Counted from the first letter of the stretch, positions 17,917 to 27,718 are shown. The stretch is DNA of 64,000 bases from an uncultured Bacilli bacterium (GCA_934168275.1 CAKPNA010000003.1:1-64000), one strand, 5' to 3'. The notes: generated by a model from the letters alone, not told the origin. Numbers and translations are program-made.

Positions 17917-18348
17917 TTATTTTATAAAATTATTTTGCTTAAGTTTACTAACAATCTTTTCTTCCGTAGCTTCTCCAACAATTCTATTAGCTCTTGTACT
18001 TTCTGTACCATCTTTAATAAATAAAGTTGAAGGAGTATCAGAATAAGAAACATATTTCTTTAATTCTTCTGTCTCTTTATCATTAAGTAAGTCAACATCT
18101 ATATAGTATGTTTTAATTTTGTACTTTTTAGATACACTTCTTAAAACAGGCTTATAACTAATACAATGCTCACAAGTAGTTTGACTAATTACTAAAACAA
18201 AGTCTTCTTTATTATTAAACTTCTCTATAACATCATCATATTTTAACTCAAATAACCCATACTTACTACTCTTACTATTAACAAATAATAAAATACCAAG
18301 TATTATCACTAATATAACTGTACATATAATTATTAAATTCTTCTTCAT
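17917..18348 (-). CDS. membrane-anchored thioredoxin-like protein
   Basis: 143 residues from the ATG at 18348, 6 nt after AGGTGA. An N-terminal span (about 4-23) leaves a thioredoxin fold outside. The redox motif is CEHC in TTCEHCISYKP, and the cis-Pro loop reads DTPSTLFI. Likely a thiol-disulfide enzyme acting on exported proteins. The neighbouring secretion locus encodes several Cys-rich extracellular proteins, which makes a folding role plausible; that link is inference. Confidence 0.78.
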   Translation of the reverse strand: MKKNLIIICTVILVIILGILLFVNSKSSKYGLFELKYDDVIEKFNNKEDFVLVISQTTCEHCISYKPVLRSVSKKYKIKTYYIDVDLLNDKETEELKKYVSYSDTPSTLFIKDGTESTRANRIVGEATEEKIVSKLKQNNFIK

Positions 18349-18425
18349 AACATCACCTACATACAATGATAACACATAATTAGCAAAATTGTAAAAAAAT
18401 TCTTTTAATTCTCAAAAAAAAATGA

Positions 18426-18431
18426 TATAAT
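18426..18431 (+). promoter_or_regulatory. -10 box opening the Tad/T4SS locus
   Basis: TATAAT lies 31 nt before the cpaB start. The -35 position 17 nt upstream reads TTTTAA, which is weak. Confidence 0.45.
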
Positions 18432-18461
18432 CAAAATATAATAGGATTGGAGGAAACAAAG

Positions 18462-19304
18462 ATGAATAATTTGTCAAAAAGTATAAAGAAAATATTAGGA
18501 AATAAAAATACGGTTACGGTAATTGGTGTATTACTATGTATATTAGTATTATATGTTGGATATAATATGCGTATTAACCAAAAAACTAAACTAGTAAAAG
18601 TATATTATGCTAAAGAAACAATTCAACCTAAAACTAAAATAACTGAAGATATGATTGGCACTACTGAATTACCTGAAGCCTTTTTAACAGGAGAATATTA
18701 TAAAAGTTTTAATGATATTGAAGGAAAATATTCCAATTATAATTCTATTATTCCAGCTGGTAGTCTTTTCTACACTGCTCAAGTTGTTAAGAAAGATGAG
18801 TTACCCGATTCAGTATTATATGATGTAGAAAAAGATAGTACTATATCATATGTCAAAACAGATGTTGAAAAAAGTTATGGAAATGTCATCATGCCAAGTA
18901 ATTATGTTGACGTATATGTTAAAATGACTAATGGTAATGGTGATATAGTATATGGCAAATATATGGAAAATTTAAAAGTATTATCAGTTAAAACAAGCGA
19001 TGGTCAAGATGTATTTGATAATACTGAAAGTGTAAGAACACCAAGTTATATATATTTTGCTATGCCAGAAGCTGAATACTTAACATTTACTATGTTGAAA
19101 TATTTACAAGAAGAAAAAGAAGAAGCCTTCATTGATATAGTTCTTGTACCTAATGGTACAGAATATGAAGATACACCAAGTGTTAAAGTATCAGGAAAAT
19201 ATATAACTGATTATATAATGAATAATATTGAAAAAATAGATTATCAAGATGAATTATTCAGAAGTTATTTAACAAAAGTAGAAGAAAATATAAACCAACT
19301 AAGA
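18462..19304 (+). CDS. cpaB: CpaB/RcpC-like SAF-domain pilus protein, copy 1
   Basis: 281 residues from the ATG at 18462, which follows TTGGAGG; the last sense codon ends at 19304 with the stop just after. One N-terminal span (about 18-36) is followed by the SAF core KVYYAKETIQPKTKIT and a C-terminal CpaB-type domain. In Tad systems CpaB sits at the outer base with the secretin. This organism appears Gram-positive with no secretin, so it may instead form a wall or membrane collar. A clear paralogue lies at 37797. Confidence 0.75.
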
Positions 19305-19330
19305 TAAAAGAATAAACCGAGGTGATAAAT

Positions 19331-20656
19331 ATGGATAGTGCTTTTGCCCAGGTTGATTTTGGCCCGATTAAACCATTACTAGCTAACGATGATATTACCG
19401 ATATATCATATAGTAATAACGGTCAAGTATGGCTAAAAACATTATCAAAAGGTGTTTACCGAATAGAAAATACCGGCATTGATAATACTTTAATAGAAAA
19501 AATAGCCTTTCAATGCGCTAACACTATGGGAAAAAGTTTTAACATGGCCAATCCATTTCTAGATGCGGAAAGTGATGAACTACGTATGAATTTCGTTCAT
19601 GATTCGATTGCAAGAAATGGTATAGCTTTACTAATAAGAAAAACACCCGCTAAAATAAGATTACAAAAAGATAAAATAATTGCCGAAGACTATATCAGAC
19701 TAGACATTCATGATTTTCTTCTTAAATGCGTTGAAGGCCATTGCAATATCTTAGTTAGTGGTGAAACAGGTTCCGGTAAAACAGAGTTTGTTAAATATTT
19801 AGCCGCCCATACAAAAGAAAATGAAAAAATAATAACTATCGAAGATACTTTAGAATTGCACTTAGATAAAATATTTCCAACAAGAGATATAATTGCTATG
19901 AAGACAAACAACATTGCATCATACTCTGATGTTCTAGTAACATGTATGCGTCAGAATCCTCGTTGGATATTACTATCCGAAGTAAGAAGTGCTGAAGCAG
20001 TTATGGCTGTCAGAAACTCAATTTCATCAGGACATAACATTTTATCAACAATTCACTCTGATAAAGCCTCATCAATTCCAAGCAGATTATATAGCTTATT
20101 AGAAACAAATCAAGACATTGATCAATTTTTAAAAAGCATTCATAGATACGTTCAATTAGGCGTTCACATCAAAGGGTATTATAGTAAAGAATATCAACGC
20201 TTTCATCGTGAAGTATCCGAAGTAGTTGAGTTCTACGTTGATGACGAAAATAACGCTCAAACTAATGTCATATATAAGAAAAACCCTAATGGTAAGATTA
20301 TTCTTAGAAATCCAACTAAATATCTATTAGGATATCTAGAAAGCCAAGGTGTTATCTTACAGCCAGATATCTTAGTTAAAGAAGAATTTAAACCAATGAC
20401 TAATAATGATTATAAAGTAGATATGTCAATGACAACAAATTATACCTCTATCAACAAACCTGTGGATAGACCAAATATAAATCCAATTAATCAAACACAT
20501 ATCAATATGCCTAATCCTAACACTGCATATCAGACAGTTAATAATCAAAATGTAAACAGATATCCAAATAATAGTATGCCAAATACCTATCAAAATATAA
20601 ATAATCCCAACATGTATAATAATTATAGACCAATAAATAATAATCAAACCAATTAA
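19331..20656 (+). CDS. cpaF: CpaF/TadA-type secretion ATPase
   Basis: 441 residues from the ATG at 19331, after GAGGTG. It belongs to the GspE/VirB11 family: Walker A GETGSGKT at about 144-151, an Asp box ITIEDTLEL, and the His box GHNILSTIHSDKASS. It should drive assembly of the pilus from the cytoplasmic side. The last ~95 residues form a low-complexity tail rich in Asn, Pro and Tyr, not usual for CpaF. It lies between cpaB and tadB as in Tad operons. It could equally serve as the VirB11 of the T4SS part. Confidence 0.85.
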   Translation: MDSAFAQVDFGPIKPLLANDDITDISYSNNGQVWLKTLSKGVYRIENTGIDNTLIEKIAFQCANTMGKSFNMANPFLDAESDELRMNFVHDSIARNGIALLIRKTPAKIRLQKDKIIAEDYIRLDIHDFLLKCVEGHCNILVSGETGSGKTEFVKYLAAHTKENEKIITIEDTLELHLDKIFPTRDIIAMKTNNIASYSDVLVTCMRQNPRWILLSEVRSAEAVMAVRNSISSGHNILSTIHSDKASSIPSRLYSLLETNQDIDQFLKSIHRYVQLGVHIKGYYSKEYQRFHREVSEVVEFYVDDENNAQTNVIYKKNPNGKIILRNPTKYLLGYLESQGVILQPDILVKEEFKPMTNNDYKVDMSMTTNYTSINKPVDRPNINPINQTHINMPNPNTAYQTVNNQNVNRYPNNSMPNTYQNINNPNMYNNYRPINNNQTN

Positions 20657-20673
20657 GAAAGTAGGTGGTAGTG

Positions 20674-21570
20674 ATGATAGAATTTATTATAATAGGTGTA
20701 ATATTACTATTTGTTGTATTATATCGTTCTTCAAATGGAGAAAGTGTCTATAAGTTTGTAAAGAAACAAACAACGATAGCTTATGAAAAGTATGCCCCAT
20801 ATTCTTATAAAGAAATGAGCGCTAAAATTAAAGAACTAGGCTTACAATTTACTAAAAAGCAATATCTTATTCAAATAATATTTTTTGCCGGATTTGCTGC
20901 TCTAGTAGGATATTTCTATTTCTATAGTTTATTCGTAGCCATTATATATGCAGTAATAGCAGTTGCCACAATTCCATACCTTACATATTTAAGATGTAAA
21001 AGGCAATATAGTGAATATATATTTGAACAAATACAGGTATATACAAGTAATACTATAATGGAATTTGCTTCAACACAATCATTCGTAAAATCACTTGAAG
21101 GGGTTGTCCAATCAGGAGTATTAGAAGATCCGGTACTATCGGATGTTAAAGTAATGATAGCCCTAGCCTATGAAAAAGGTGATGTTTACGAATCAATTAA
21201 ATATATGAATTCGAAATATCCATACTATATGGTAAAAAATATGCATCAACTATTCTTACAAGTAACTAAAGAAGGTGCTAGAAATACTGCTGAAACATTT
21301 GACAATATGTTAAATGACATTGATGTTCTAGTTGAAGGTGTATATCGTGATAGACTAGATAGACAACAATTCCATCGTCAATTCTTATTATTTGGTTTTG
21401 CTCTATATTCTTTAATAGTTCTTATTCAATTGTTAATAGGAGTAGAAGGCTATATCGATTTAATAGATAGTGTATTAATTAAAATATTAGTACATGGTGT
21501 TGTATTTATTAATACATTCTTCTTACTAAAAGGAGAAAAGTATTATAATGAGAATGTGGGGGCTGAATAA
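20674..21570 (+). CDS. tadB: TadB-like inner membrane platform protein
   Basis: 298 residues from the ATG at 20674, after AGGTGG. It has the GspF/TadB layout: an N-terminal span, a pair of spans (about 70-110), a cytoplasmic helical domain and two C-terminal spans. TadB and TadC form the membrane platform that couples the ATPase to pilus growth. Its stop overlaps the tadC start in TAATG. Confidence 0.78.
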   Translation: MIEFIIIGVILLFVVLYRSSNGESVYKFVKKQTTIAYEKYAPYSYKEMSAKIKELGLQFTKKQYLIQIIFFAGFAALVGYFYFYSLFVAIIYAVIAVATIPYLTYLRCKRQYSEYIFEQIQVYTSNTIMEFASTQSFVKSLEGVVQSGVLEDPVLSDVKVMIALAYEKGDVYESIKYMNSKYPYYMVKNMHQLFLQVTKEGARNTAETFDNMLNDIDVLVEGVYRDRLDRQQFHRQFLLFGFALYSLIVLIQLLIGVEGYIDLIDSVLIKILVHGVVFINTFFLLKGEKYYNENVGAE

Positions 21571-22358
21571 TGTATATAGAAATAATTTTAATAGCCATAG
21601 TAATAGTATTTATTTTAGTTTATAATAACACAATAAGTACTAAACAATTTAATAGTGAAAATAAAGGATATTTTGCTAGCTTAAAAGAAAAAGATTATGA
21701 ATTCTTACTAAGAACAAAGTATGGCGATAATGTTATTGACCCGGATGCTGTATTTATGGGTAGAATAAGAAATGGTGTTTTAACCACAATACTGTTGATA
21801 TGTTTATTTATTACTAACTTAAATGCTACCTATATTCTAGTAGCAGTTGGTGTCGGATTCTTAGTATTTAAATCTCAATATTTTGATTTAAAAAAATTTT
21901 ATAAAAAACATTTAGGGCAAATAGATTCCTTACTACCATATTACTTAAAAAGTTTGGAAATATTAGTTCAACACTATACTGTACCGGTAGCTCTTGCTAG
22001 ATCAATTGAAGATGCTCCGGAAGTATTTAAACCGGGATTAGAAAAATTAGTAAAAAGAATTGAAGAAGGAGACTCAAGCATTGACCCATATATGGACTTT
22101 GCACTAGATTATCCTGTAAGAGATTCAATGCGTATGATGCGTTTATTATATCGACTTGGCTTAGGAGAACAAGATAAAAAGCACGAGCAAATGCTATCAT
22201 TCTCTAAAACAGTATCATCGCTCCAAAATAAAGCAAGAGAACAAAGATATAAACAAAGACTTGATACTATGGAAAATCAAACTATGGTTATGCTAGTAAG
22301 TACTGGCGGGGGAGCCTTACTATTAATGCTAATTGCTGCATTTTCAATGATAGGTTGA
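21570..22358 (+). CDS. tadC: TadC-like membrane platform protein
   Basis: 262 residues. Hydrophobic spans lie near 1-17, 70-98 and at the C-terminus (about 238-262), with a T2SSF-type helical domain between them (LPYYLKSLEILVQH, ARSIEDAPEVFKPG). It is coupled to tadB by a TAATG overlap. The pair tadB-tadC followed by a tiny pilin gene fits a Tad order. Confidence 0.75.
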   Translation: MYIEIILIAIVIVFILVYNNTISTKQFNSENKGYFASLKEKDYEFLLRTKYGDNVIDPDAVFMGRIRNGVLTTILLICLFITNLNATYILVAVGVGFLVFKSQYFDLKKFYKKHLGQIDSLLPYYLKSLEILVQHYTVPVALARSIEDAPEVFKPGLEKLVKRIEEGDSSIDPYMDFALDYPVRDSMRMMRLLYRLGLGEQDKKHEQMLSFSKTVSSLQNKAREQRYKQRLDTMENQTMVMLVSTGGGALLLMLIAAFSMIG

Positions 22359-22361
22359 TAG

Positions 22362-22390
22362 TTGATAATAATAAATAAATATGATATAAT
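22362..22390 (+). promoter_or_regulatory. promoter of the mini-pilin gene
   Basis: TTGATA (22362-22367), a 17-nt spacer and TATAAT (22385-22390), 31 nt before the pilin start. A near-consensus housekeeping promoter inside an operon suggests extra transcription of the pilin. Confidence 0.65.
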
Positions 22391-22420
22391 TAAGAAAATA
22401 TAAGGGAGGAGGCATAAATA

Positions 22421-22576
22421 ATGAAAGAATCAACAGGCGAAGTAAGTATGACAGTTGTAACTCTAGTAGCTATCGCTGTTATAGGCGGTATACTTGCAAC
22501 ACAATGGGGTAATATTCAAAATTATATTACTGGCTTATGGGGAGAAGCAGGAAATAGTACTAGAGGAGACAGATAA
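22421..22576 (+). CDS. Flp-like mini-pilin, 51 residues
   Basis: A short gene in the gap between tadC and the tadZ-like gene, with GGGAGGAGG 7 nt before its ATG. The product has a short polar start (MKESTGEVSM), a single hydrophobic helix (about 11-26) and a polar tail with two Trp. Size, shape and place after tadC match Flp pilins. The canonical cleavage motif G-xxxx-E-Y is not present; Gly6 is followed directly by Glu7, so processing is uncertain. Confidence 0.68.
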   Translation: MKESTGEVSMTVVTLVAIAVIGGILATQWGNIQNYITGLWGEAGNSTRGDR

Positions 22577-22609
22577 TATCTATTGAATAAGAAGGGAGAA
22601 TGAAACATT

Positions 22610-23608
22610 ATGAATATTATAGTAGCTAATAAGAATTCTTCTATCTTAAATAGTCTAGATATTGATATAATTAAAAGTTTAAATGGGGAATTTTCAATTG
22701 CTGAAATAGTTCAATTATTCTCCAATTTTTTCTTTGAAAAAATAATTATTGATATAACCGCTATTAAAGATATTGAAGGCGAAGGACAATTAAGTTATTT
22801 AACAGATAATATTGAGCCTAATAAAATAATTATTTATGATAATATTCAAGATGAACAACTTATATATATGCTACAAAGTAGTGGAATATATAATATTGCT
22901 CACTCAAAAGATGAGATACTAGAATTATATAATAGTCCTAGAACCAATTCAGCAGGTACACCTAATAATCAATTTAATGATAGTGCATATAATCTATCAA
23001 GTTTATCAAAAGAAGATAAAACAATAAAAAACATTCGTAATAATTTCTTTGTAAATGATGACGAAGATGAAGGAATATATATTAAAAAAGGAAACAAATT
23101 AAGCCCTAAAAAAAGAATAATAGGATTTAAAAATGCCACATCTCATGCCGGTGCAACTACCTTAATATATATGTTAATAAAAGATTTAAAAGATCTAAAT
23201 ATGCTAGGCATTGAATTAACAAAACACGATTTCACTTTTTTAAACAGTAAAAACTTAATATCCACATCTAAAGAAAACTTAACAACAATTATTAGTAGAA
23301 ATAGTGATAAAAGTTTTATATTAATAGATTTAAATAACGAAGACATCGATGACATATGTGATGAAATAATATATCTTGTCGAACCAAGCACTATAATGTT
23401 AAATAAAATGGTAACATTTAATAACAATATATTAAATGAATTAAAAGATAAAAAAGTAGTACTTAATAAATCATTATTAAATGACAGCGACATCAGTATA
23501 TTCAATAAAGAAGCAGAACTAGAGGTATTATATAATATAAAGCCATTAAACGATAAATTAGATAATAGTGATACATTAAGAGAATTTATGAGAATTATAT
23601 CTAATTAA
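22610..23608 (+). CDS. TadZ/CpaE-like protein with a degenerate P-loop
   Basis: 332 residues. The N-terminal ~105 residues look like a receiver-like alpha/beta domain (VANKNSSIL, KIIIYDNIQDEQLIYML), as in TadZ. A disordered linker follows, then a ParA/MinD-like fold whose P-loop (about 172-185) reads FKNATSHAGATT; the Lys residues that bind and sense ATP are gone. TadZ places Tad pili at a cell site. The fold call rests on layout and context and needs a profile search. Confidence 0.6.
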   Translation: MNIIVANKNSSILNSLDIDIIKSLNGEFSIAEIVQLFSNFFFEKIIIDITAIKDIEGEGQLSYLTDNIEPNKIIIYDNIQDEQLIYMLQSSGIYNIAHSKDEILELYNSPRTNSAGTPNNQFNDSAYNLSSLSKEDKTIKNIRNNFFVNDDEDEGIYIKKGNKLSPKKRIIGFKNATSHAGATTLIYMLIKDLKDLNMLGIELTKHDFTFLNSKNLISTSKENLTTIISRNSDKSFILIDLNNEDIDDICDEIIYLVEPSTIMLNKMVTFNNNILNELKDKKVVLNKSLLNDSDISIFNKEAELEVLYNIKPLNDKLDNSDTLREFMRIISN

Positions 23609-23610
23609 AA

Positions 23611-23639
23611 TTGACAATTACATTAAAATAGTATATATT
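23611..23639 (+). promoter_or_regulatory. strong promoter of the VirB2-like pilin gene
   Basis: TTGACA (23611-23616), exactly 17 nt, TATATT (23634-23639). It lies just after the tadZ-like stop and 26 nt before the next start. Confidence 0.75.
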
Positions 23640-23664
23640 TATATTAAATGAAGGAGGGAAATAT

Positions 23665-23958
23665 ATGCAATGTACTTACTTAAATCCAATAATAAGCATT
23701 ATTAAAACAGTATTATCAATTGTTCAATGGGCAATACCAATTATATTAATAGTAATAGGAACATTTGATATGATGAAAGCGGTAGTAGCTAGCAAAGAAG
23801 ATGAAATTAAAGCTGCACAAAAATTATTAATTAAGAGAATAGTTTATGCCGTTATAATTTTCTTAATACCAACAATAGTATATTTTGTATTCAATATTGT
23901 TTCAAATACTGATGGTATTAGTGGAACAGGAAACTTCTGGGATTGTTGGAACCAATAA
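23665..23958 (+). CDS. VirB2/TrbC-like pilin-type membrane protein
   Basis: 97 residues with two membrane spans (about 12-36 and 55-78) and a charged cytoplasmic turn ASKEDEIKAAQKLLIKR between them. This is the layout of Gram-positive T4SS pilin-like subunits. It has its own strong promoter and its own terminator, as expected for a protein needed in many copies. The same two-span domain recurs at the end of the next gene. Confidence 0.65.
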   Translation: MQCTYLNPIISIIKTVLSIVQWAIPIILIVIGTFDMMKAVVASKEDEIKAAQKLLIKRIVYAVIIFLIPTIVYFVFNIVSNTDGISGTGNFWDCWNQ

Positions 23959-23967
23959 CAAATATAT

Positions 23968-24002
23968 AAGAAACCGATGGAAACGCAGGTTTCTTTTTTT
24001 TC
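23968..24002 (+). terminator. intrinsic terminator after the VirB2-like gene
   Basis: AAGAAACC pairs with GGTTTCTT around a 12-nt loop, followed by a long T run. Confidence 0.8.
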
Positions 24003-24103
24003 TTTATCTTTATTAAAATTAATAAAAAAATATATAAAAAATCTCTATTATGTGATATAATGACATTAATATGAATTATTCTGTTTTTGTTAAGAGGTGT
24101 AAA

Positions 24104-24856
24104 ATGAAAAAGAAAACGATAAGTATGTTAATAATACTGTTGATAAGTATAACAATGAATGCTAAGCACATAAATGCTACAATTGAGATAAATGGTAAGC
24201 AATGGGATGAAAACAATAAGTGTGTATATAAAAATAAATATCAAACTATAACTCTGTATTACAAGGGTGGAGAAACAATACTTACAGATACTTTTATGGG
24301 AAGAACTGAGAATGGTAATATGAGATATATAAGTAGTTCAGATAGCACAGTAAAGTACACTGAAAATAAAGTAAAGTATGAAATTACGAATGAAGTATTA
24401 GCATACGAAAAATGTCCAGAATTTATATATAGATATTCTGGAAGTATTATGTTTGGACCTATGAAATCTATATATTCAGCAAAAAAGAAAAATGCATGGG
24501 ATGCTTTCTGGGATATGAAAAGTACAACTGCTTACATTTTAGATGCAAAAATTTCTGAAATACCAGATATAGATAATACAGACACAGAAGATTGCCAAGG
24601 AATAATTAATACAACAACAAAAAAGATAATTAATAAATATTTGGGATATATACATATCATTGTTCCAATAATGATATTAGCACTTGGTGTATTTGACTTC
24701 TTTAAAGCAATGATAGCTTCCAAAGAAGATGAAATGAAGAAAGCACAAAAAAGATTTATTATAAGATTAGTAGCAGGTGTACTTGTGTTTCTAGCTCCAA
24801 CAATTGTTAATTTGATTATTACAATGTTAAATACAGGAGCTTGCACAATAGATTAA
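24104..24856 (+). CDS. secreted domain fused to a VirB2-like two-span domain
   Basis: 250 residues from the ATG at 24104, after AAGAGGTG. A signal peptide (about 1-24) precedes an external domain of about 140 residues with a few Cys. The last ~85 residues repeat the VirB2-like layout: two spans around ASKEDEMKKAQKRFIIR, nearly the same turn as in the 23665 product. It may be a minor or tip subunit, or an adaptor embedded by the same domain. TATAAT at 24056 is a possible -10 box. Confidence 0.6.
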   Translation: MKKKTISMLIILLISITMNAKHINATIEINGKQWDENNKCVYKNKYQTITLYYKGGETILTDTFMGRTENGNMRYISSSDSTVKYTENKVKYEITNEVLAYEKCPEFIYRYSGSIMFGPMKSIYSAKKKNAWDAFWDMKSTTAYILDAKISEIPDIDNTDTEDCQGIINTTTKKIINKYLGYIHIIVPIMILALGVFDFFKAMIASKEDEMKKAQKRFIIRLVAGVLVFLAPTIVNLIITMLNTGACTID

Positions 24857-24871
24857 ATAAGGAGGTAAAGT

Positions 24872-27367
24872 ATGATATGGGATGCTTTAGATAGTCTCAT
24901 GGCATGGTTGTGCCAAGTGATATATCCGTTAATAGCTTATTCGTATAAGTTATTCTGCAATATAGGAACATTAAGAATTATAAAAGATGAAAATATTTCA
25001 GCAATTTATAACAGAATCACACTTATTTTAGGATTGATTATGCTATTTGTTGTTACATTTCAATTAATTCAATATATAATGGAACCAGATAATTTTAATG
25101 ATAAAGAAAAAGGATTTGGGAAAGTAATGTATAGAATGATAATAAGCGTGATATTAATTGCATTAGTTCCTAGAATATTTGATTTTGCTTTTGAATTACA
25201 ATCCGATATTATAGATAACAATATAATTCCAAGTATAATACTCGGAACTAAAAATGAGTATAATGAAAACTGGGGAGGTCAGTTTAGCGCAAGTATCTTG
25301 CACGAATTTTACAGATTAAACCCTAATATTAGAGATTATGAATGTACAGATTCTAATGGAATGAATGCAGAAAGTATAGTCAATCTAAACTTAAATTCAT
25401 TATCAACAAATGGTAGCCTTAATACACTATCGTTTTGTATAAATGATAGATCGAGTGAAAATGATGCTGAAAAAGTAATAAAGTTTGATGGAATTATTGC
25501 AGTATTATCAGGGGCTTTAATACTGTGGATGCTAGTAATGTATTGCTTGGATTTGGGAACAAGAGTTGTACAATTAACATATTTGCAAATAATTGCTCCA
25601 ATTCCGATAATAATGTATATGCTTCCCAAAAAAGATGGAGCCTTTGAAAAGTGGGTAAAACAATGTATTACAACATTCCTTGATTTATTCTTAAGAACAG
25701 CGATTATATGCTTTGCAGTACTTGTAATATCAACAATAACAAATTCATTTGGAGACATTACTGAAAATGTTACAGCAAGCGGCCAAGGGGACGCATTATT
25801 TACAAGTTTATTAAAAGTGTGCCTTGTACTTGGAGTAATGACATTTGCCAAAAAAGCAGGAGATATGCTTAAAGAATTATTCCCTAAAGGAAATGCCGCT
25901 TCAGGAGAACTTGGATTATCAACAAAAAACAGAGTTCCAGAACCAGCAAAAAGAGTTGCTGGAGCTGGAGTAGGTCTTGTAGTAGGCGGAGCATTTGGTA
26001 TGGCAAGAAGAATGTATGGAGCAGGTAAAGGAGCATTAGGAAGAAATAAAGATGTAAGAGAAAGATTATCTAGAAATTTAGCCGAAGCAAAATCAAATTA
26101 TGCAACTGCAAAAGCAACATATAATCAATTGAAAAATCAAGGCGTAAAAGGAACAGAATTAGAAAATGCTAGAAACACTATGGAAAGTTATAGAAAGTCA
26201 ATGAACAATTATAAAAATCAACTCGGAACAGAACGCTTAAAAACTGGAACAAGAGTTGCTACAGGGTTAGGCGGTGGCTTTGTTGCTGGTACATTGTCAG
26301 GTGCTAACAAAGGTATGATTGCCGGCCTAACAACAAAAGGTGGTTTTGGTGGCATATCCAAAGCAACTAAGTCAGTTATTAAAGAAAATAAAGCACTTGA
26401 TGAATGGCGAGAAAATGGCGGAATATCATCTGCAAGCAGGGTAATGTCAGGCATCAGTCAAAGCCTTGGGATTAATCCAACTGAAGTATACGATAAGAGA
26501 AAAGAAAAACTTGAAAAAGAAAACACTACTTTAAGCAAATATTCAGAGAACTTTAAAAAAGCCAAAGAATCAATTGAGTCAGATATTGAAGAAGGTAAGT
26601 GCGACGGAGTTAATACAAATGCTAAAAAATACAATTTGAAACGAATTGAAGCTGAACGATTAATAGCTCAAGCTGGTAATTTTAAATTAACAGATTTTAA
26701 ATATAAAAATTCTCAGGAAAAACAAAATGACAAAGATCAATTTGCAAAAATGTTAGTGCAACCAATACAACAACCAACTAATCCTGATGATGTTGCTGGC
26801 AGACTTGCATGGAGAAAGAGCGAAAAAATGTTAAAAAAAGCAGAAGCATATTGGGAAGAACATGATCCTAACAAAAATACTCCATCACACAAGAAATTTA
26901 ATGAACTTGAAGGAAATGATAAATTAGCAGCAATTGCTAATATGCTTAATAATTTAGCAGATAGTGCATATGAAGAAGTAAACTATGAATCAACAGTAGA
27001 AGAATATACAGAACGTTCAAACGATGCTAAAGATCAAGCTAGAGAATTAAAGAAAAAAGCCACTCAAGAAATTGGCGATGCAATTATGAACGGTGGATAT
27101 ACAGATGCAAATGGCGAAGTCATTTACAAAAATGATAAAGCTGATCAATTATTTAATGTAGCTAAAACTGTTGCAAGTGCCGGAGGTAGTGATACGGATG
27201 TATTCACAGGTGCAAATTTAGTAACATTTGCAAATTTAAAGGAATTGAATGACAAGGCATCTGGACAACAAAATGTTAATACTAAAGAATTAATTGGTAT
27301 GGAAAATTCACCTGAATATAAAGCTGCACAAGCTAATAAGAAATATAACGAAAACGGTCAAAAATAA
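24872..27367 (+). CDS. VirB6/TrbL-like polytopic protein with a long soluble tail
   Basis: 831 residues. The first ~340 hold several membrane spans, including LILGLIMLFVVTFQL and IIAPIPIIMYMLPKKDGAFEKWVKQ, the latter typical of VirB6/TrbL proteins. Residues about 355-400 are Gly/Ala-rich and weakly hydrophobic. The remaining ~430 residues are charged, helical and repetitive (for example YATAKATYNQLKNQG). VirB6 forms the inner-membrane channel. The large tail is unusual. Gly, Ala and Thr codons and frequent TTG Leu differ from neighbouring genes. Confidence 0.75.
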   Translation: MIWDALDSLMAWLCQVIYPLIAYSYKLFCNIGTLRIIKDENISAIYNRITLILGLIMLFVVTFQLIQYIMEPDNFNDKEKGFGKVMYRMIISVILIALVPRIFDFAFELQSDIIDNNIIPSIILGTKNEYNENWGGQFSASILHEFYRLNPNIRDYECTDSNGMNAESIVNLNLNSLSTNGSLNTLSFCINDRSSENDAEKVIKFDGIIAVLSGALILWMLVMYCLDLGTRVVQLTYLQIIAPIPIIMYMLPKKDGAFEKWVKQCITTFLDLFLRTAIICFAVLVISTITNSFGDITENVTASGQGDALFTSLLKVCLVLGVMTFAKKAGDMLKELFPKGNAASGELGLSTKNRVPEPAKRVAGAGVGLVVGGAFGMARRMYGAGKGALGRNKDVRERLSRNLAEAKSNYATAKATYNQLKNQGVKGTELENARNTMESYRKSMNNYKNQLGTERLKTGTRVATGLGGGFVAGTLSGANKGMIAGLTTKGGFGGISKATKSVIKENKALDEWRENGGISSASRVMSGISQSLGINPTEVYDKRKEKLEKENTTLSKYSENFKKAKESIESDIEEGKCDGVNTNAKKYNLKRIEAERLIAQAGNFKLTDFKYKNSQEKQNDKDQFAKMLVQPIQQPTNPDDVAGRLAWRKSEKMLKKAEAYWEEHDPNKNTPSHKKFNELEGNDKLAAIANMLNNLADSAYEEVNYESTVEEYTERSNDAKDQARELKKKATQEIGDAIMNGGYTDANGEVIYKNDKADQLFNVAKTVASAGGSDTDVFTGANLVTFANLKELNDKASGQQNVNTKELIGMENSPEYKAAQANKKYNENGQK

Positions 27368-27394
27368 TAGGAAAATAAAGGAGTGTGATATAAG

Positions 27395-27718
27395 GTGAAC
27401 GAATATAATTCATATTTAATACCAGCAAACGCTAAGAAAAGCATGCTAATATTTAGCATGTTTAGACCATTTGATTTAATATTATTTGGGGTTGGATGCG
27501 TTACATCGCTAGTTTCATTAGCAATTTGCGGTACATCAAGTACATGGTTGATAATAATATGCATATTACCAGCAGCTATTACGGGGTTTTTGGTTGTTCC
27601 TATTCCAAATTATCACAATATTTTAGTAGCTATACAAAGCGTTTACAGATTCTTTAATACTAGGAGAAATTATATATGGAGAGGTTGGTGTGCAAATGAG
27701 CGCTCAAAGCAAAAGTAA
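27395..27718 (+). CDS. PrgI/VirB3-like membrane protein
   Basis: 107 residues from a GTG start 7 nt after AAGGAGTGTG. Two spans (about 28-46 and 50-68) and a C-terminal YRFFNTRRNYIWRG fit the PrgI family, the Gram-positive VirB3. VirB3 works next to VirB4 in the inner-membrane complex. Its end overlaps the start of the next gene by 23 nt. Confidence 0.72.
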   Translation: MNEYNSYLIPANAKKSMLIFSMFRPFDLILFGVGCVTSLVSLAICGTSSTWLIIICILPAAITGFLVVPIPNYHNILVAIQSVYRFFNTRRNYIWRGWCANERSKQK

